A stretch of DNA of 64,000 bases from Nematostella vectensis (Eukaryota; Cnidaria; Anthozoa; Actiniaria; Edwardsiidae): assembly GCF_932526225.1 (NCBI RefSeq), contig NC_064034.1, positions 64,501 through 128,500 on the forward strand, in the 5' to 3' direction. Shown in pieces: positions 36,109-50,127 of the stretch. The notes beneath the pieces were generated by a model. The model was not told where the DNA came from. It was given only the letters and a program-made list of their open reading frames with translations, and did no database searches. The translations under genes were made by a program, and so were the position numbers. Position 1 is the stretch's first letter. The number at the start of each line of letters is the position of its first letter.

Positions 36109-38118
36109 CTGTAATACGCTAAAGCGTAGTTCACGGGTTAATGAAGGTTTTGACATTTCAACCTTACATCCACATGAAAGTAATGCCTAATATCGAGTGC
36201 CCTACAGTAAGTGTTTTGCAGTCAAGTTGTTTTCTTTTAGTAGGTAAAAAATTATTCTAAATAATAGTAATCATAGCTATGGTCACCACTTACACATATA
36301 GAACTTGTAATGAAAAGAAAGAAAAAAAATATATATATACAGTCAAACAACAGAATTGCATGATAACCTTGAATATATTGAATAAAGGACTGCAAAAAAA
36401 CATCTTTTGTACTAGTTGCTTGAATTGACCCTTGGCTATTTTTAGCTGAATTCCCCTCCCCCTCTAAAAAAGAAAATAATAATAATAATAATAGAACAAA
36501 ACTAAAAAGAAAACAAACACAACAGAGACCCCCACCAACAATTTTGATTTTTTTTACTTTCCTTTAAAAGGGGAGTGTCACGGTTAAGAGATTTGCAATA
36601 GCTCTAGAGCCCTGACACAATGAACTTAAGTGAAATTCTAATACTGACTTATGAGCTTTTGGTACATTTGGGAGACTTTAAACAAAACAAAACAAATGAC
36701 CACAAACTGTCAATTAACATAGTTTTCAATATAATATTGCATATTATTTAATAAGGTATTCACAGCTTTTAAAAAGTTCAACTGTTTGTTGACACTTAAA
36801 AGCCTACAATAATCACTGACTCCAGACATGCGCAGTACTATGTTGCTGCCCCTTTAAAGTAAAATACAGCTTTACTTAGTCAGCGTAGACAAAATTGCGG
36901 ATTTTGTCAATATTCTAATATGAAGATGTCAATATTCTCTCCCCTTACGTCTTTATTTCTATTTATTTTATGATTTTCACATGATACCAAAACAGCGTCT
37001 TTTTTCTTCGCTAATTTGATGTCATGTACACAATAAAAGAGATGCGCCCGTGCGCATGGCGAGTCCCAAAGGGACCCAAGACGCCCAAATAGACCTCTAT
37101 TTTTTGTCATCCACAATCTCGGCGAGCTGTGCGTGGCGTAACCGTATTACAGGCCTGGGATCCTGGTTATTGTCCTCCACATTAATGCGCGGGTTGGGAT
37201 AACCTTGCAAGAGTGTTGTACAGCATATTCGCTCGGAAATATCGGTGCTTGGGGCCTTCGGGTTCTTTACAGCCTTCCGTAAAAGTCTTGTGCTGCCATA
37301 CCGATTGGGTAATCCGTATGTATGGTTTCCGTTTTGTTCTTCAGACCGGGTTCGATCCCAGGCCAATGGGCTTTTTTTTTTAATTCGTTTTTTTTCCTTT
37401 GTGCTGGACCCCCTTAATCCTGATAGGTTTTGCGCAAAAATAATAAAAAAAAGTGAGTTTGCAAAATAAGCTTGCTAGATTTATTGATTATATGTATTCA
37501 ATTTGTTCCTAGGAAGTTAACAAAAAACACAAAGCAAAGAGTTTGAGGAAGTAAACAAGTATGTGAACTTTAATGTTCTATTTGAAGGGGTGCATTTTGT
37601 ACAGGAAAGCATACATAGAATGCTTAACTGGTGGAGAGGGAAGAGGTAAAAGTTTATTGAGCATAATTTCAACAATAGCAGGGGGAAGAGAGGGGCACTC
37701 TCTTCATACAATATTGCAGTTGTTACCTATTATTAAATAAGTTTGTAACATGTCTTTGTTTATTAAGCAAGGTCTATTTATGAGACAAGCAAACTCAAGT
37801 AAGGCTGTTGAAATAACAGGTGAGTGTTAAAAGAAAAACAATTATCTGATTAGAAAACTACTGTAGATTCCTTTGCACCAAAATAAGAACAAACTTCATT
37901 TTGTTTGTTATTTATGAGGAACGAGATGAGATATACAAAGCCATAAAGAAATATGTATTGCTCATCTAAATTATACAAGTAAATGATAATATTAAAAAAG
38001 AACTACTGTAAGTAATTAGAGTGGTTTTCATTAACCCGTGAAACAAAGTGTGATAGTTAAACGGTAATAGTTAGAAAAAAAAACACAAAAAAGAACAATA
38101 GAATCAGATCACCACAAA
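36109..38118. repeat. Unit 19, subtype A
   Basis: All A marks and the same length as unit 1 (2010 bp). Starts a second A-B-C run. Candidate RNA block 37134-37371. Confidence 0.95.
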
Positions 38119-40116
38119 GTGTAATACGCTAAAGCGTAGTTCACGGGTTAATGAAGGTTTTGACATTTCAACCTTACATCCACATGAAAGTAATGCCTAA
38201 TATCGAGTGCCCTACAGTAAGTGTTTTGCAGTCAAGTTGTTTTCTGTTAGTAGGTAAAAAATTATTCTAAATAATAGTAATCATAGCTATGGTCACCACT
38301 TACAGATATAGCACTTGTAATGAAAAGAAAGAAAAAATTTATATATGCAGTCAAACAACAGAATTACATGATAACCTTGAATATATTGAATAAAGGACTG
38401 CAAAAAAACATCTTTTGTACTAGTTGCTTGAATTGACCCTTGGCTATTTTTAGCTGAATTCCCCTCACCCTCTAAAAAAGAAAATAATAATAATAATAGA
38501 ACAAAACTAAAAATAAAACAAACACAACAGAGACCCCCGACTAACAATTTTGATTTTTTTTTACACTCCTTTAAAGGGGGAGTGTCATGTTTAAGAGATT
38601 TGCAATAGCTCTAGAGCCCTGACACAATGAACTTCAGTGAAATTCTAATACTGACTTATGAGCTTTTGGTACATGTGGGAGACTTTAAACAAAACAAAAA
38701 TAAAATGACTACAAACTGTCCATTAACATAGTTTTCAATAAAATATTGCATATTATTTAATAAGGTATTGACAGCTTTTAAAAAGTTCAACTGTTTGTAG
38801 ACACTTAAAAGCCTACAATAAACACTGACTCCAGACGTGCGCAGTACTATGCTGCTGCCCCTTTAAAGTAAAATACAGCTTTACTTAGTAAGCGTAGACA
38901 ATATTGCGGATTTTGTCAATATTCTAATATGAATATGTCAATATTCTCCCCCCTTACGTCTTTATTTCTATTTATTTTATGCTTTTCACATGATACCAAA
39001 ACAGCGTCTTTTTTCTTCGCTAATTTGATGTCATGTTCACAATAAAAGAGATTCGCCCGTGCGCATGGCGAGTCCCCAAGGGACCCAAGACGCCCAAATA
39101 GACCTCTATTTTTTGTCATCCACAATCTCGGCGAGCTGTGCGTGGCGTAACCGTATTACAGGCCTGGGATCCTGGTTATTGTCCTCCCCATTAATGCGCG
39201 GGTTGGGATAACCTTGCAAGAGTGTTGTACAGCATATTCGCTCGGAAATATCGGTGCTTGGGGCCTTCGGGTTCTTTACAGCCTTCCGTAAAAGCCTTGT
39301 GCTGCCATACCGATTGGGTAATCCGTATGTATGGTTTCCGTTTTGTTCTTCAGACCGGGTTCGATCCCAGGCCAATGGGCTTTTTTTATTCGTTTTCTTT
39401 CTTTGTGCTTGACCCCCCTAATCCTGATTGGTTTTGCGCAAAAATAATAAAAAAAAGTGAGTTTGCAAAATAAGCTTGCTAGTTTATTGATTATATGTAT
39501 TCAATTTGTTCCTAGGAAGTTAACAAAAAACACAAAGCAAAGAGTTTGAGGAAGTAAACAAGTATGTGAACTTTAATGTTCTATTTGAAGGGGCGCATTT
39601 TGTACAGGGAAGCATACATAGAATGCTTAACTGGTGGAGAGGGGAGAGGTAACAGTTTATTGAGCATAATGTCAACAATAGCAGGGGGAAGGGAGGGGCA
39701 CTCTCTTCATACAATATTGCAGTTGTTACCTATTATTAAATAAGTTTGTAACATGTCTTTGTTTATTAAGCAAGGTCTATTTCTGAGACAAGCAAACTCA
39801 AGTAAGAGCTGTTGAAATAACAGGTGAGTGTTAAAAAAAACAATTATCTGATTAGAAAACTACTGTAGATTCCTTTGCACCAAAATAAGAACAAACTTCA
39901 TTTTGTTTGTTATTTATGAGGAACGAGATGAGCTCTACAAAGCCATAAAGAAATATGTATTGCTCATCTAAATTATACAAGTAAATAATAATATTAAAAA
40001 GGAATTACTGTAAGTAATTAGAGTGGTTTTTATTAACCCGTGAAACAAAGTGTCATAGTTAAACGGTAATAGTTAGTAAAACACAAAAAAGAACAATAGA
40101 ATCAGATCACAACAAA
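38119..40116. repeat. Unit 20, subtype B
   Basis: Same length (1998 bp) and marks as unit 2, including the rare GTGTCATAGTT near its end. Candidate RNA block 39143-39380. Confidence 0.95.
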
Positions 40117-42119
40117 GTGTAATACGCTAAAGCGTAGTTCACGGGTTAATGAAGGTTTTGACATTTCAACCTTACATCCACATGGAAGTAATGCCTAATA
40201 TCGAGTGCCCTACAGTAAGTGTTTTGCAGTCAAGTTGTTTTCTTTTAGTAGGTAAAAAATTATTTTAATAATAGTAATCATAGCTATGGTCACCACTTAC
40301 ACATATAGAACTTGTAATGAAAAGAAAGAAAAAAAATATATATATGCAGTCAAACAACAGAATTGCATGATAACCTTGAATATATTGAATAAAGGACTGC
40401 AAAAAAACATCTTTTGTACTAGTTGCTTGAATTGACCCTTGGCTATTTTTAGCTGAATTCCCCTCCCCCTCTAAAAAAGAAAATAATAATAATAATAATA
40501 GAACAAAACTAAAAAGAAAACAAACACAACAGAGACCCCCACCAACAATTTTGATTTTTTTTACTTTCCTTTAAAGGGGGAGTGTCATGTTTAAGAGATT
40601 TGCAATAGCTCTAGAGCCCTGACACAATGAACTTCAGTGAAATTCTAATACTGACTTATGAGCTTTTGGTACATGTGGGAGACTTTAAACAAAACAAAAC
40701 AAATGACCACAAACTGTCAATTAACATAGTTTTCAATATAATATTGCATATTATTTAATAAGGTATTGACAGCTTTTAAAAAGTTCAACTGTTTGTAGAC
40801 ACTTAAAAGCCTACAATAATCACTGACTCCAGACATGCGCAGTACTATGTTGCTGCCCCTTTAAAGTAAAATACAGCTTTACTTAGTCAGCGTAGACAAA
40901 ATTGCGGATTTTGTCAATATTCTAATATGAAGATGTCAATATTCTCCCCCTTACGTCTTTATTTCTATTTATTTTATGATTTTCACATGATACCAAAACA
41001 TCGTCTTTTTTCTTCGCTAATTTGATGTCATGTACACAATAAAAGAGATTCGCCCGTGCGCATGGCGAGTCCCCAAGGGACCCAAGACGCCCAAATAGAC
41101 CTCTATTTTTTGTCATCCACAATCTCGGCGAGCTGTGCGTGGCGTAACCGTATTACAGGCCTGGGATCCTGGTTATTGTCCTCCCCATTAATTTGCGGGT
41201 TGGGATAACCTTGCAAGAGTGTTGTACAGCATATTCGCTCGGAAATATCGGTGCTTGGGGCCTTCGGGTTCTTTACAGCCTTCCGTAAAAGCCTTGTGCT
41301 GCCATACCGATTGGGTAATCCGTATGTATGGTTTCCGTTTTGTTCTTCAGACCGGGTTCGATCCCAGGCCAATGGGCTTTTTTTTTTTAATTCGTTTTGT
41401 TTCCTTTGTGCTGGACCCCATTAATCCTGATAGGTTTTGCGCAAAAATAATAAAAAAAGTGAGTTTGCAAAATAAGCTTGCTAGATTTATTGATTATATG
41501 TATTCAATTTGTTCCTAGGAAGTTAACAAAAAACACAAAGCAAAGAGTTTGAGGAAGTAAACAAGTATGTGAACTTTAATGTTCTATTTGAAGGGGTGCA
41601 TTTTGTACAGGGAAGCATACATAGAATGTTTAACTGGTGGAGAGGGAAGAGGTAAAAGTTTATTGAGCATAATTTCAACAATAGCAGGGGGAAGAGAGGG
41701 GCACTCTCTTCATACAATATTGCAGTTGTTACCTATTATTAAATAAGTTTGTAACATGTCTTTGTTTATTAAGCAAGGTCTATTTCTGAGATAAGCAAAC
41801 TCAAGTAAGAGCTGTTGAAATAACAGGTGAGTGTTAAAAAAAACAATTATCTGATTAGAAAACTAATGTAGATTCCTTTGCATCAAAATAAGAACAAACT
41901 TCATTTTGTTTGTTATTTATGAGGAACGAGATGAGCTCTACAAGGCCAAGAAGAAATATGTATTGCTCATCTAAATTATACAAGTAAATAATAATATTAA
42001 AAAGGAATTACTGTAAGTAATTAGAGTGGTTTTTATTAACCCGTGAAACAAAGTGTGATAGTTAAACGGTAATAGTTAGTAAAACACAAAAAAGAACAAT
42101 AGAATCAGATCACAACAAA
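40117..42119. repeat. Unit 21, subtype C
   Basis: Shares CATGGAAG, AATTTGCGGG, ACCCCATTAAT and GAATGTTTA with unit 3, but its middle (TATTGACAG, TTTGTAGACAC, GAAGATG) resembles unit 22 instead of D. Private ACATCGTC near 40,999. Candidate RNA block 41140-41377. Confidence 0.92.
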
Positions 42120-44120
42120 GTGTAATACGCTAAAGCGTAGTTCACGGGTTAATGAAGGTTTTGACATTTCAACCTTACATCCACATGAAAGTAATGCCTA
42201 ATATCGAGTGCCCTACAGTAAGTGTTTTGCAGTCAAGTTGTTTTCTTTTAGTAGGTAAAAAATTATTTTAATAATAGTAATCATAGCTATGGTCACCACT
42301 TACACATATAGAACTTGTAATGAAAAGAAAGAAAAAATATATATATATGCAGTCAAACAACAGAATTGCATGATAACCTTGAATATATTGAATAAAGGAC
42401 TGCAAAAAAACATCTTTTGTACTAGTTGCTTGAATTGACCCTTGGCTATTTTTAGCTGAATTCCCCTCCCCCTCTAAAAAAGAAAATAATAATAATAATA
42501 GAAAAAAACTAAAAAGAAAACAAACACAACAGAGACCCCCACCAACAATTTTGATTTTTTTTACTTTCCTTTAAAGGGGGAGTGTCATGTTTAAGAGATT
42601 TGCAATAGCTCTAGAGCCCTGACACAATGAACTTCAGTGAAATTCTAATACTGACTTATGAGCTTTTGGTACATGTGGGAGACTTTAAACAAAACAAAAA
42701 AAATGACCACAAACTGTCAATTAACATAGTTTTCAATATAATATTGCATATTATTTAATAAGGTATTGACAGCTTTTAAAAAGTTCAACTGTTTGTAGAC
42801 ACTTAAAAGCCTACAATAATCACTGACTCCAGACATGCGCAGTACTATGTTGCTGCCCCTTTAAAGTAAAATACAGCTTTACTTAGTCAGCGTAGACAAA
42901 ATTGCGGATTTTGTCAATATTCTAATATGAAGATGTCAGTATTCTCCCCCCTTACGTCTTTATTTCTATTTATTTTATGATTTTCACATGATACCAAAAC
43001 AGCGTCTTTTTTCTTCGCTAATTTGATGTCATGTACACAATAAAAGAGATTCGCCCGTGCGCATGGCGAGTCCCCAAAGGACCCAAGACGCCCAAATAGA
43101 CCTCTATTTTTTGTCATCCACAATCTCTGCGAGCTGTGCGTGGCGTAACCGTATTACAGGCCTGGGATCCTGGTTATTGTCCTCCCCATTAATGCGCGGG
43201 TTGGGATAACCTTGCAAGAGTGTTGTACAGCATATTCGCTCGGAAATATCGGTGCTTGGGGCCTTCGGGTTCTTTACAGCCTTCCGTAAAAGCCTTGTGC
43301 TGCCATACCGATTGGGTAATCCGTATGTATGGTTTCCGTTTTGTTCTTCAGACAGGGTTCGATCCCAGGCCAATGGGCTTTTTTTTTTAATTCGTTTTGT
43401 TTCCTTTGTGCTGGACCCCATTAATCCTGATAGGTTTTGCTCAAAAATAATAAAAAAATTGAGTTTGCAAAATAAGCTTGCTAGATTTATTGATTATATG
43501 TATTCAATTTGTTCCTAGGAAGTTAACAAAAAACACAAAGCAAAGAGTTTGAGAAAGTAAACAAGTATGTGAACTTTAATGTTCTATTTGAAGGGGTGCA
43601 TTTTGTACTGGGAAGCATACATAGAATGCTTAACTGATGGAGAGGGAAGAGGTAAAAGTTTATTGAGCATAATTTCAACAATAGCAGGGGGAAGAGAGGG
43701 GCGCTCTCTTCATACAATATTGCAGTTGTTACCTATTATTAAATAAGTTTGTAACATGTCTTTGTTTATTAAGCAAGGTCTATTTCTGAGACAAGCAAAC
43801 TCAAGTAAGGCTGTTGAAATAAGAGGTGAGTGTTAAAAGAAAAACAATTATCTGATTGGAAATTTACTGTAGATTCCTTTGCACCAAAATAAGAACAAAC
43901 TTCATTTTGTTTGTTATTTATGAGGAACGAGATGAGCTCTACAAAGCCATAAAGAAACATGTATTGCTCATCTAAATTATACAAGTAAATGATAATATTA
44001 AAAAAGAACTACTGTAAGTAATTAGAGTGGTTTTCATTAACCCGTGAAACAAAGTGTGATAGTTAAACGATAATAGTTAGTAAAACACAAAAAAGAACAA
44101 TAGAATCAGATCACCACAAA
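42120..44120. repeat. Unit 22, start of the non-ordered domain
   Basis: A mosaic that fits no single A-G type: C/D-like start (ATTATTTTAATAATAG), G-like GTACTGGG and private changes (GAAAAAAACT, GACAGGG before the B-box, TTGCTCAAAA breaking the 12-bp palindrome). Candidate RNA block 43141-43378. Confidence 0.92.
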
Positions 44121-46122
44121 CTGTAATACGCTAAAGCGTAGTTCACGGGTTAATGAAGGTTTTGACATTTCAACCTTACATCCACATGAAAGTAATGCCT
44201 AATATCGAGTGCCCTACAGTAAGTGTTTTGCAGTCAAGTTGTTTTCTTTTAGAAGGTAAAAAATTATTCTAAATAATAGTAATCATAGCTATGGTCACCA
44301 CTTACACATATAGAACTTGTAATGAAAAGAAAGAAAAAAAATATATATGCAGTCAAACAACAGAATTGCATGATAACCTTGAATATATTGAATAAAGGAC
44401 TGCAAAAAAACATCTTTTGTACTAGTTGCTTGAATTGACCCTTGGCTATTTTTAGCTGAATTCCCCTACCCCTCTAAAAAAGTAAATAATAATAATAATA
44501 ATAGAACAAAACTAAAAAGAATACAAACACAACAGAGACCCCCACCAACAATTTTGATTTTTTTTACTTTCCTTTAAAAGGGGAGTGTCACGATTAAGAG
44601 ATTTGCAATAGCTCTAGAGCCCTGACACAATGAACTTCAGTGAAATTCTAATACTGACTTATGAGCTTTTGGTACATGTGGGAGACTTTAAACAAAACAA
44701 AACAAATGACCACAAACTGTCAATTAACATAGTTTTCAATATAATATTGCATATTTCTTAATAAGGTATTCACAGCTTTTAAAAAGTTCAGCTGTTTGTT
44801 GACACTTAAAAGCCTACAATAATCACTGACTCCAGACATGCGCAGTACTATGTTGCTGCCCCTTTAAAGTAAAATACAGCTTTACTTAGTCAGCGTAGAC
44901 AAAATTGCGGATTTTGTCAATATTCTAATATGAAGATGTCAATATTCTCCCCCTTACGTCTTTATTTCTATTTATTTTATGATTTTCACATCATACCAAA
45001 ACAGCGTCTTTTTTCTTCGCTAATTTGATGTCATGTACACAATAAAAGAGATTCGCCCGTGCGCATGGCGAGTCCCCAAGGGACCCAAGACGCCCAAATA
45101 GACCTCTATTTTTTGTCATCCACAATCTTGGCGAGCTGTGCGTGGCGTAACCGTATTACAGGCCTGGGATCCTGGTTATTGTCCTCCCCATTAATGCGCG
45201 GGTTGGGATAACCTTGCAAGAGTGTTGTACAGCATATTCGCTCGGAAATATCGGTGCTTGGGGCCTTCGGGTTCTTTACAGCCTTCCGTAAAAGCCTTGT
45301 GCTGCCATACCGATTGGGTAATCCGTATGTATGGTTTCCGTTTTGTCCTTCAGACCGGGTTCGATCCCAGGCCAATGGGCTTTTTTTTTAATTCGTGTTT
45401 TTTTCCTTTGTGCTGGACCCCCTTAATCCTGATAGGTTTTGCGCAAAAATAATAAAAAAATTGAGTTTGCAAAATAAGCTTGCTAGATTTATTGATTATA
45501 TGTATTCAATTTGTTCCTAGGAAGTTAACAAAAAACACAAAGCAAAGAGTTTGAGGAAGTAAACAAGTATGTGAACTTTAATGTTCTATTTGAAGGGGTG
45601 CATTTTGTACAGGGAAGCATACATAGAATGCTTAACTGGTGGAGAGGGAAGAGGTAAAAGTTTATTGAGCATAATTTCAACAATAGCAGGGGGAAGAGAG
45701 GGGCACTCTCTTCATACAATATTGCAGTTGTTACCTATTATTAAATAAGTTTGTAACATGTCTTTGTTTATTAAGCAAGGTCTATTTCTGAGACAAGCAA
45801 ACTCAAGTAAGGCTGTTGAAATAAGAGGTGAGTGTTAAAAGAAAAACAATTATCTGATTGGAAATTTACTGTAGATTCCTTTGCACCAAAATAAGAACAA
45901 ACTTCATTTTGTTTGTTATTTATGAGGAACGAGATGAGCTCTACAAAGCCATAAAGAAATATGTATTGCTCATCTAAATTATAGAAGTAAATGATAATAT
46001 TAAAAAAGAACTACTGTAAGTAATTAGAGTGGTTTTCATTAACCCGTGAAACAAAGTGTGATAGTTAAACGATAATAGTTAGTAAAACACAAAAAAGAAC
46101 AATAGAATCAGATCACCACAAA
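44121..46122. repeat. Unit 23, divergent unit
   Basis: Private changes include TAGAAGGT, ATATTTCTTAAT, TTGTCCTTC before the B-box and ATTATAGAAG. Shares CTTGGCGAG with subtype F and ATTGGAAATTTAC with units 22, 24, 27 and 29. Candidate RNA block 45143-45380. Confidence 0.93.
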
Positions 46123-48125
46123 CTGTAATACGCTAAAGCGTAGTTCACGGGTTAATGAAGGTTTTGACATTTCAACCTTACATCCACATGAAAGTAATGC
46201 CTAATATCGAGTGCCCTACAGTAAGTGTTTTGCAGTCAAGTTGTTTTCTTTTAGTAGGTAAAAAATTATTCTAAATAATAGTAATCATAGCTATGGTCAC
46301 AACTTACACATATAGAACTTGTAATGAAAAGAAAGAAAAAAATATATATATGCAGTCAAACAACAGAATTGCATGATAACTATGAATATATTGAATAAAG
46401 GACTGCAAAAAAACATCTTTTGTACTAGTTGCTTGAATTGACCCTTGGCTATTTTTAGCTGAATTCCCCTCCCCCTCTAAAAAAGTAAATAATAATAATA
46501 ATAATAGAACAAAACTAAAAAGAAAACAAACACAACAGAGACCCCCACCAACAATTTTGATTTTTTTTACTTTCCTTTAAAAGGGGGAGTGTCACGGTTA
46601 AGAGATTTGCAATAGCTCTAGAGCCCTGACACAATGAACTTCAGTGAAATTCTAATACTGACTTATGAGCTTTTGGTACATGTGGGAGACTTTAAACAAA
46701 ACAAAACAAATGACCACAAACTGTCAATTAACATAGTTTTCAATATAATATTGCATATTATTTAATAAGGTATTCACAGCTTTTAAAAAGTTCAACTGTT
46801 TGTTGACACTTAAAAGCCTACAATAGTCACTGACTCCAGACATGCGCAGTACTATGTTGCTGCCCCTTTAAAGTAAAATACAGCTTTACTTAGTCAGCGT
46901 AGACAAAATTGCGGATTTTGTCAATATTCTAATATGAAGATGTCAATATTCTCCCCCTTACGTCTTTATTTCTATTTATTTTATGATTTTCACGTGATAC
47001 CAAAACAGCGTCTTTTTTCTTCGCTAATTTGATGTCATGTACACAGTAAAAGAGATTCGCCCGTGCGCATGGCGAGTCCCCAAAGGACCCAAGACGCCCA
47101 AATAGACCTTTTTTTTTTGTCATCCACAATCTCGGCGAGCTGTGCGTGGCGTAACCGTATTACAGGCCTGGGATCCTGGTTATTGTCCTCCCCATTAATG
47201 CGCGGGTTGGGATAACCTTGCAAGAGTGTTGTACAGCATATTCGCTCGGAAATATCGGTGCTTGGGGCCTTCGGGTTCTTTACAGCCTTCCGTAAAAGCC
47301 TTGTGCTGCCATACCGATTGGGTAATCCGTATGTATGGTTTCCGTTTTGTTCTTCAGACCGGGTTCGATCCCAGGCCAATGGGCTTTTTTTTTAATTCGT
47401 TTTTTTTTCTTTGTGCTGGACCCCCTTAATCCTGATAGGTTTTGCGCAAAAATAATAAAAAAAGTGAGTTTGCAAAATAAGCTTGCTAGATTTATTGATT
47501 ATATGTATTCAATTTGTTCCTAGGAAGTTAACAAAAAACACAAAGCAAAGAGTTTGAGGAAGTAAACAAGTATGTGAACTTTAATGTTCTATTTGAAGGG
47601 GTGCATTTTGTACAGGGAAGCATACATAGAATGCTTAACTGGTGGAGAGAGAAGAAGTAAAAGTTTATTGAGCATAATTTCAACAATAGCAGGGGGAAGA
47701 GAGGGGTACTCTCTTCATACAATATTGCAGTTGTTACCTATTATTAAATAAGTTTGTAACATGTCTTTGTTTATTAAGCAAGGTCTATTTCTGAGACAAG
47801 CAAACTCAAGTAAGGCTGTTGAAATAAGAGGTGAGTGTTAAAAGAAAAACAATTATCTGATTGGAAATTTACTGTAGATTCCTTTGCACCAAAATAAGAA
47901 CAAACTTCATTTTGTTTGTTATTTATGAGGAACGAGATGAGCTCTACAAAGCCATAAAGAAATATGTATTGCTCATCTAAATTATACAAGTAAATGATAA
48001 TATTAAAAAAGAACTACTGTAAGTAATAAGAGTGGTTTTCATTAACCCGTGAAACAAAGTGTGATAGTTAAACGATAATAGTTAGTAAAACACAAAAAAG
48101 AACAATAGAATCAGATCACCACAGA
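46123..48125. repeat. Unit 24, divergent unit
   Basis: Private changes include CACGTGATACC, CCTTTTTTTTTTG (47,107 on) and GAGAGAAGAAG. Shares ATAACTATGAAT with the Y units 27 and 29. Candidate RNA block 47147-47384. Confidence 0.93.
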
Positions 48126-50127
48126 CTGTAATACGCTAAAGCGTAGTTCACGGGTTAATGAAGGTTTTGACATTTCAACCTTACATCCACATGAAAGTAA
48201 TGCCTAATATCGAGTGCCCTACAGTAAGTGTTTTGCAGTCAAGTTGTTTTCTTTTAGTAGGTAAAAAATTATTCTAAATAATAGTAATCATAGCTATGGT
48301 CACCACGTACACATATAGAACTTGTAATGAAAAGAAAGAAAAAAATATATATATGCAGTCAAACAACAGAATTGCATGATAACCTTGAATATATTGAATA
48401 AAGGACTGCAAAAAAACATCTTTTGTACTAGTTGCTTGAATTGACCCTTGGCTATTTTTAGCTGAATTCCCCTCCCCCTCTAAAAAAGAAAATAATAGTA
48501 ATAATAATAGAACAAAACTAAAAAGAAAACAAACACAACAGAGACCCCCACCAACAATTTTGATTTTTTTTACTTTCCTTTAAAAGGGGAGTGTCACGGT
48601 TAAGAGATTTGCAATAGCTCTAGAGCCCTGACACAATGAACTTCAGTGAAATTCTAATACTGACGTATGGGCTTTTGGTACATGTGGGAGACTTTAAACA
48701 AAACAAAAAAAATGACCACAAACTGTCCATTAACATAGTTTTCAATATAATAATGCATATTATTTAATAAGGTATTGACAGCTTTTAAAAAGTTCAGCTG
48801 TTTGTTGACATTTAAAAGCCTACAATAATCACTGACTCCAGACATGCGCAGTACTATGTTGCTGCCCCTTTAAAGTAAAATACAGCTTTACTTAGTCAGC
48901 GTAGACAAAATTGCGGATTTTGTCAATATTCTAATATGAAGATGTCAATATTCTCCCCCTTACGTCTTTATTTCTATTTATTTTATGATTTTCACATGAT
49001 ACCAAAACAGCGTCTTTTTTCTTCGATAATTTGATGTCATGTACACAATAAAAGAGATGCGCCCGTGCGCATGGCGAGTCCCAAAGGGACCCAAGACGCC
49101 CAAATAGACCTCTATTTTTTGTCATCCACAATCTCGGCGAGCTGTGCGTGGCGTAACCGTATTACAGGCCTGGGATCCTGGTTATTGTCCTCCCCATTAA
49201 TGCGCGGGTTGGGATAACCTTGCAAGAGTGTTGTACAGCATATTCGCTCGGAAATATCGGTGCTTGGGGCCTTCGGGTTCTTTACAGCCTTCCGTAAAAG
49301 CCTTGTGCTGCCATACCGATTGGGTAATCCGTATGTATGGTTTCCGTTTTGTTCTTCAGACCGGGTTCGATCCCAGGCCAATGGGCTTTTTTTTTTAATT
49401 CGTTTTTTTTCTTTGTGCTGGACCCCCTTAATCCTGATAGGTTTTGCGCAAAAATAATAAAAAAAGTGAGTTTGCAAAATAAGCTTGCTAGATTTATTGA
49501 TTATATGTATTCAATTTGTTCCTAGGAAGTTAACAAAAAACACAAAGCAAAGAGTTTGAGGAAGTAAACAAGTATGTGAACTTTAATGTTCTATTTGAAG
49601 GGGTGCATTTTGTACAGGGAAGCATACATAGAATGCTTAACTGGTGGAGACTGAAGAGGTAAAAGTTTATTGAGCATAATTTCAACAATAGCAGGGGGAA
49701 GAGAGGGGCACTCTCTTCATACAATATTGCAGTCGTTACCTATTATTAAATAAGTTTGTAACATGTCTTTGTTTATTAAGCAAGGTCTATTTATGAGACA
49801 AGCAAACTCAAGTAAGGCTGTTGAAATAAGAGGTGAGTGTTAAAAGAAAAACAATTATCTGATTAGAAAACTACTGTAGATTCCTTTGCACCAAAATAAG
49901 AACAAACTTCATTTTGTTTGTTATTTATGAGGAACGAGATGAGCTCTACAAAGCCATAAAGAAATATGTATTGCTCATCTAAATTATACAAGTAAATGAT
50001 AATATTAAAAAAAAACTACTGTAAGTAATTAGAGTGGTTTTCATTAACCCGTGAAACAAAGTGTGATAGTTAAACGATAATAGTTAGTAAAACACAAAAA
50101 AGAACAATAGAATCAGATCACCACAAA
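48126..50127. repeat. Unit 25, divergent unit
   Basis: Private changes include CACGTACACA (also in unit 31), ATAATGCATATT, TTCGATAATTTG, and GGAGACTGAAGAG. Candidate RNA block 49149-49386. Confidence 0.93.

Noticed and set aside
43769-43984. 71-codon minus-strand frame in a few divergent units
   Set aside because: It starts at TTG and is open only in units with ATTGGAAATTTAC; most other units have a stop codon there.
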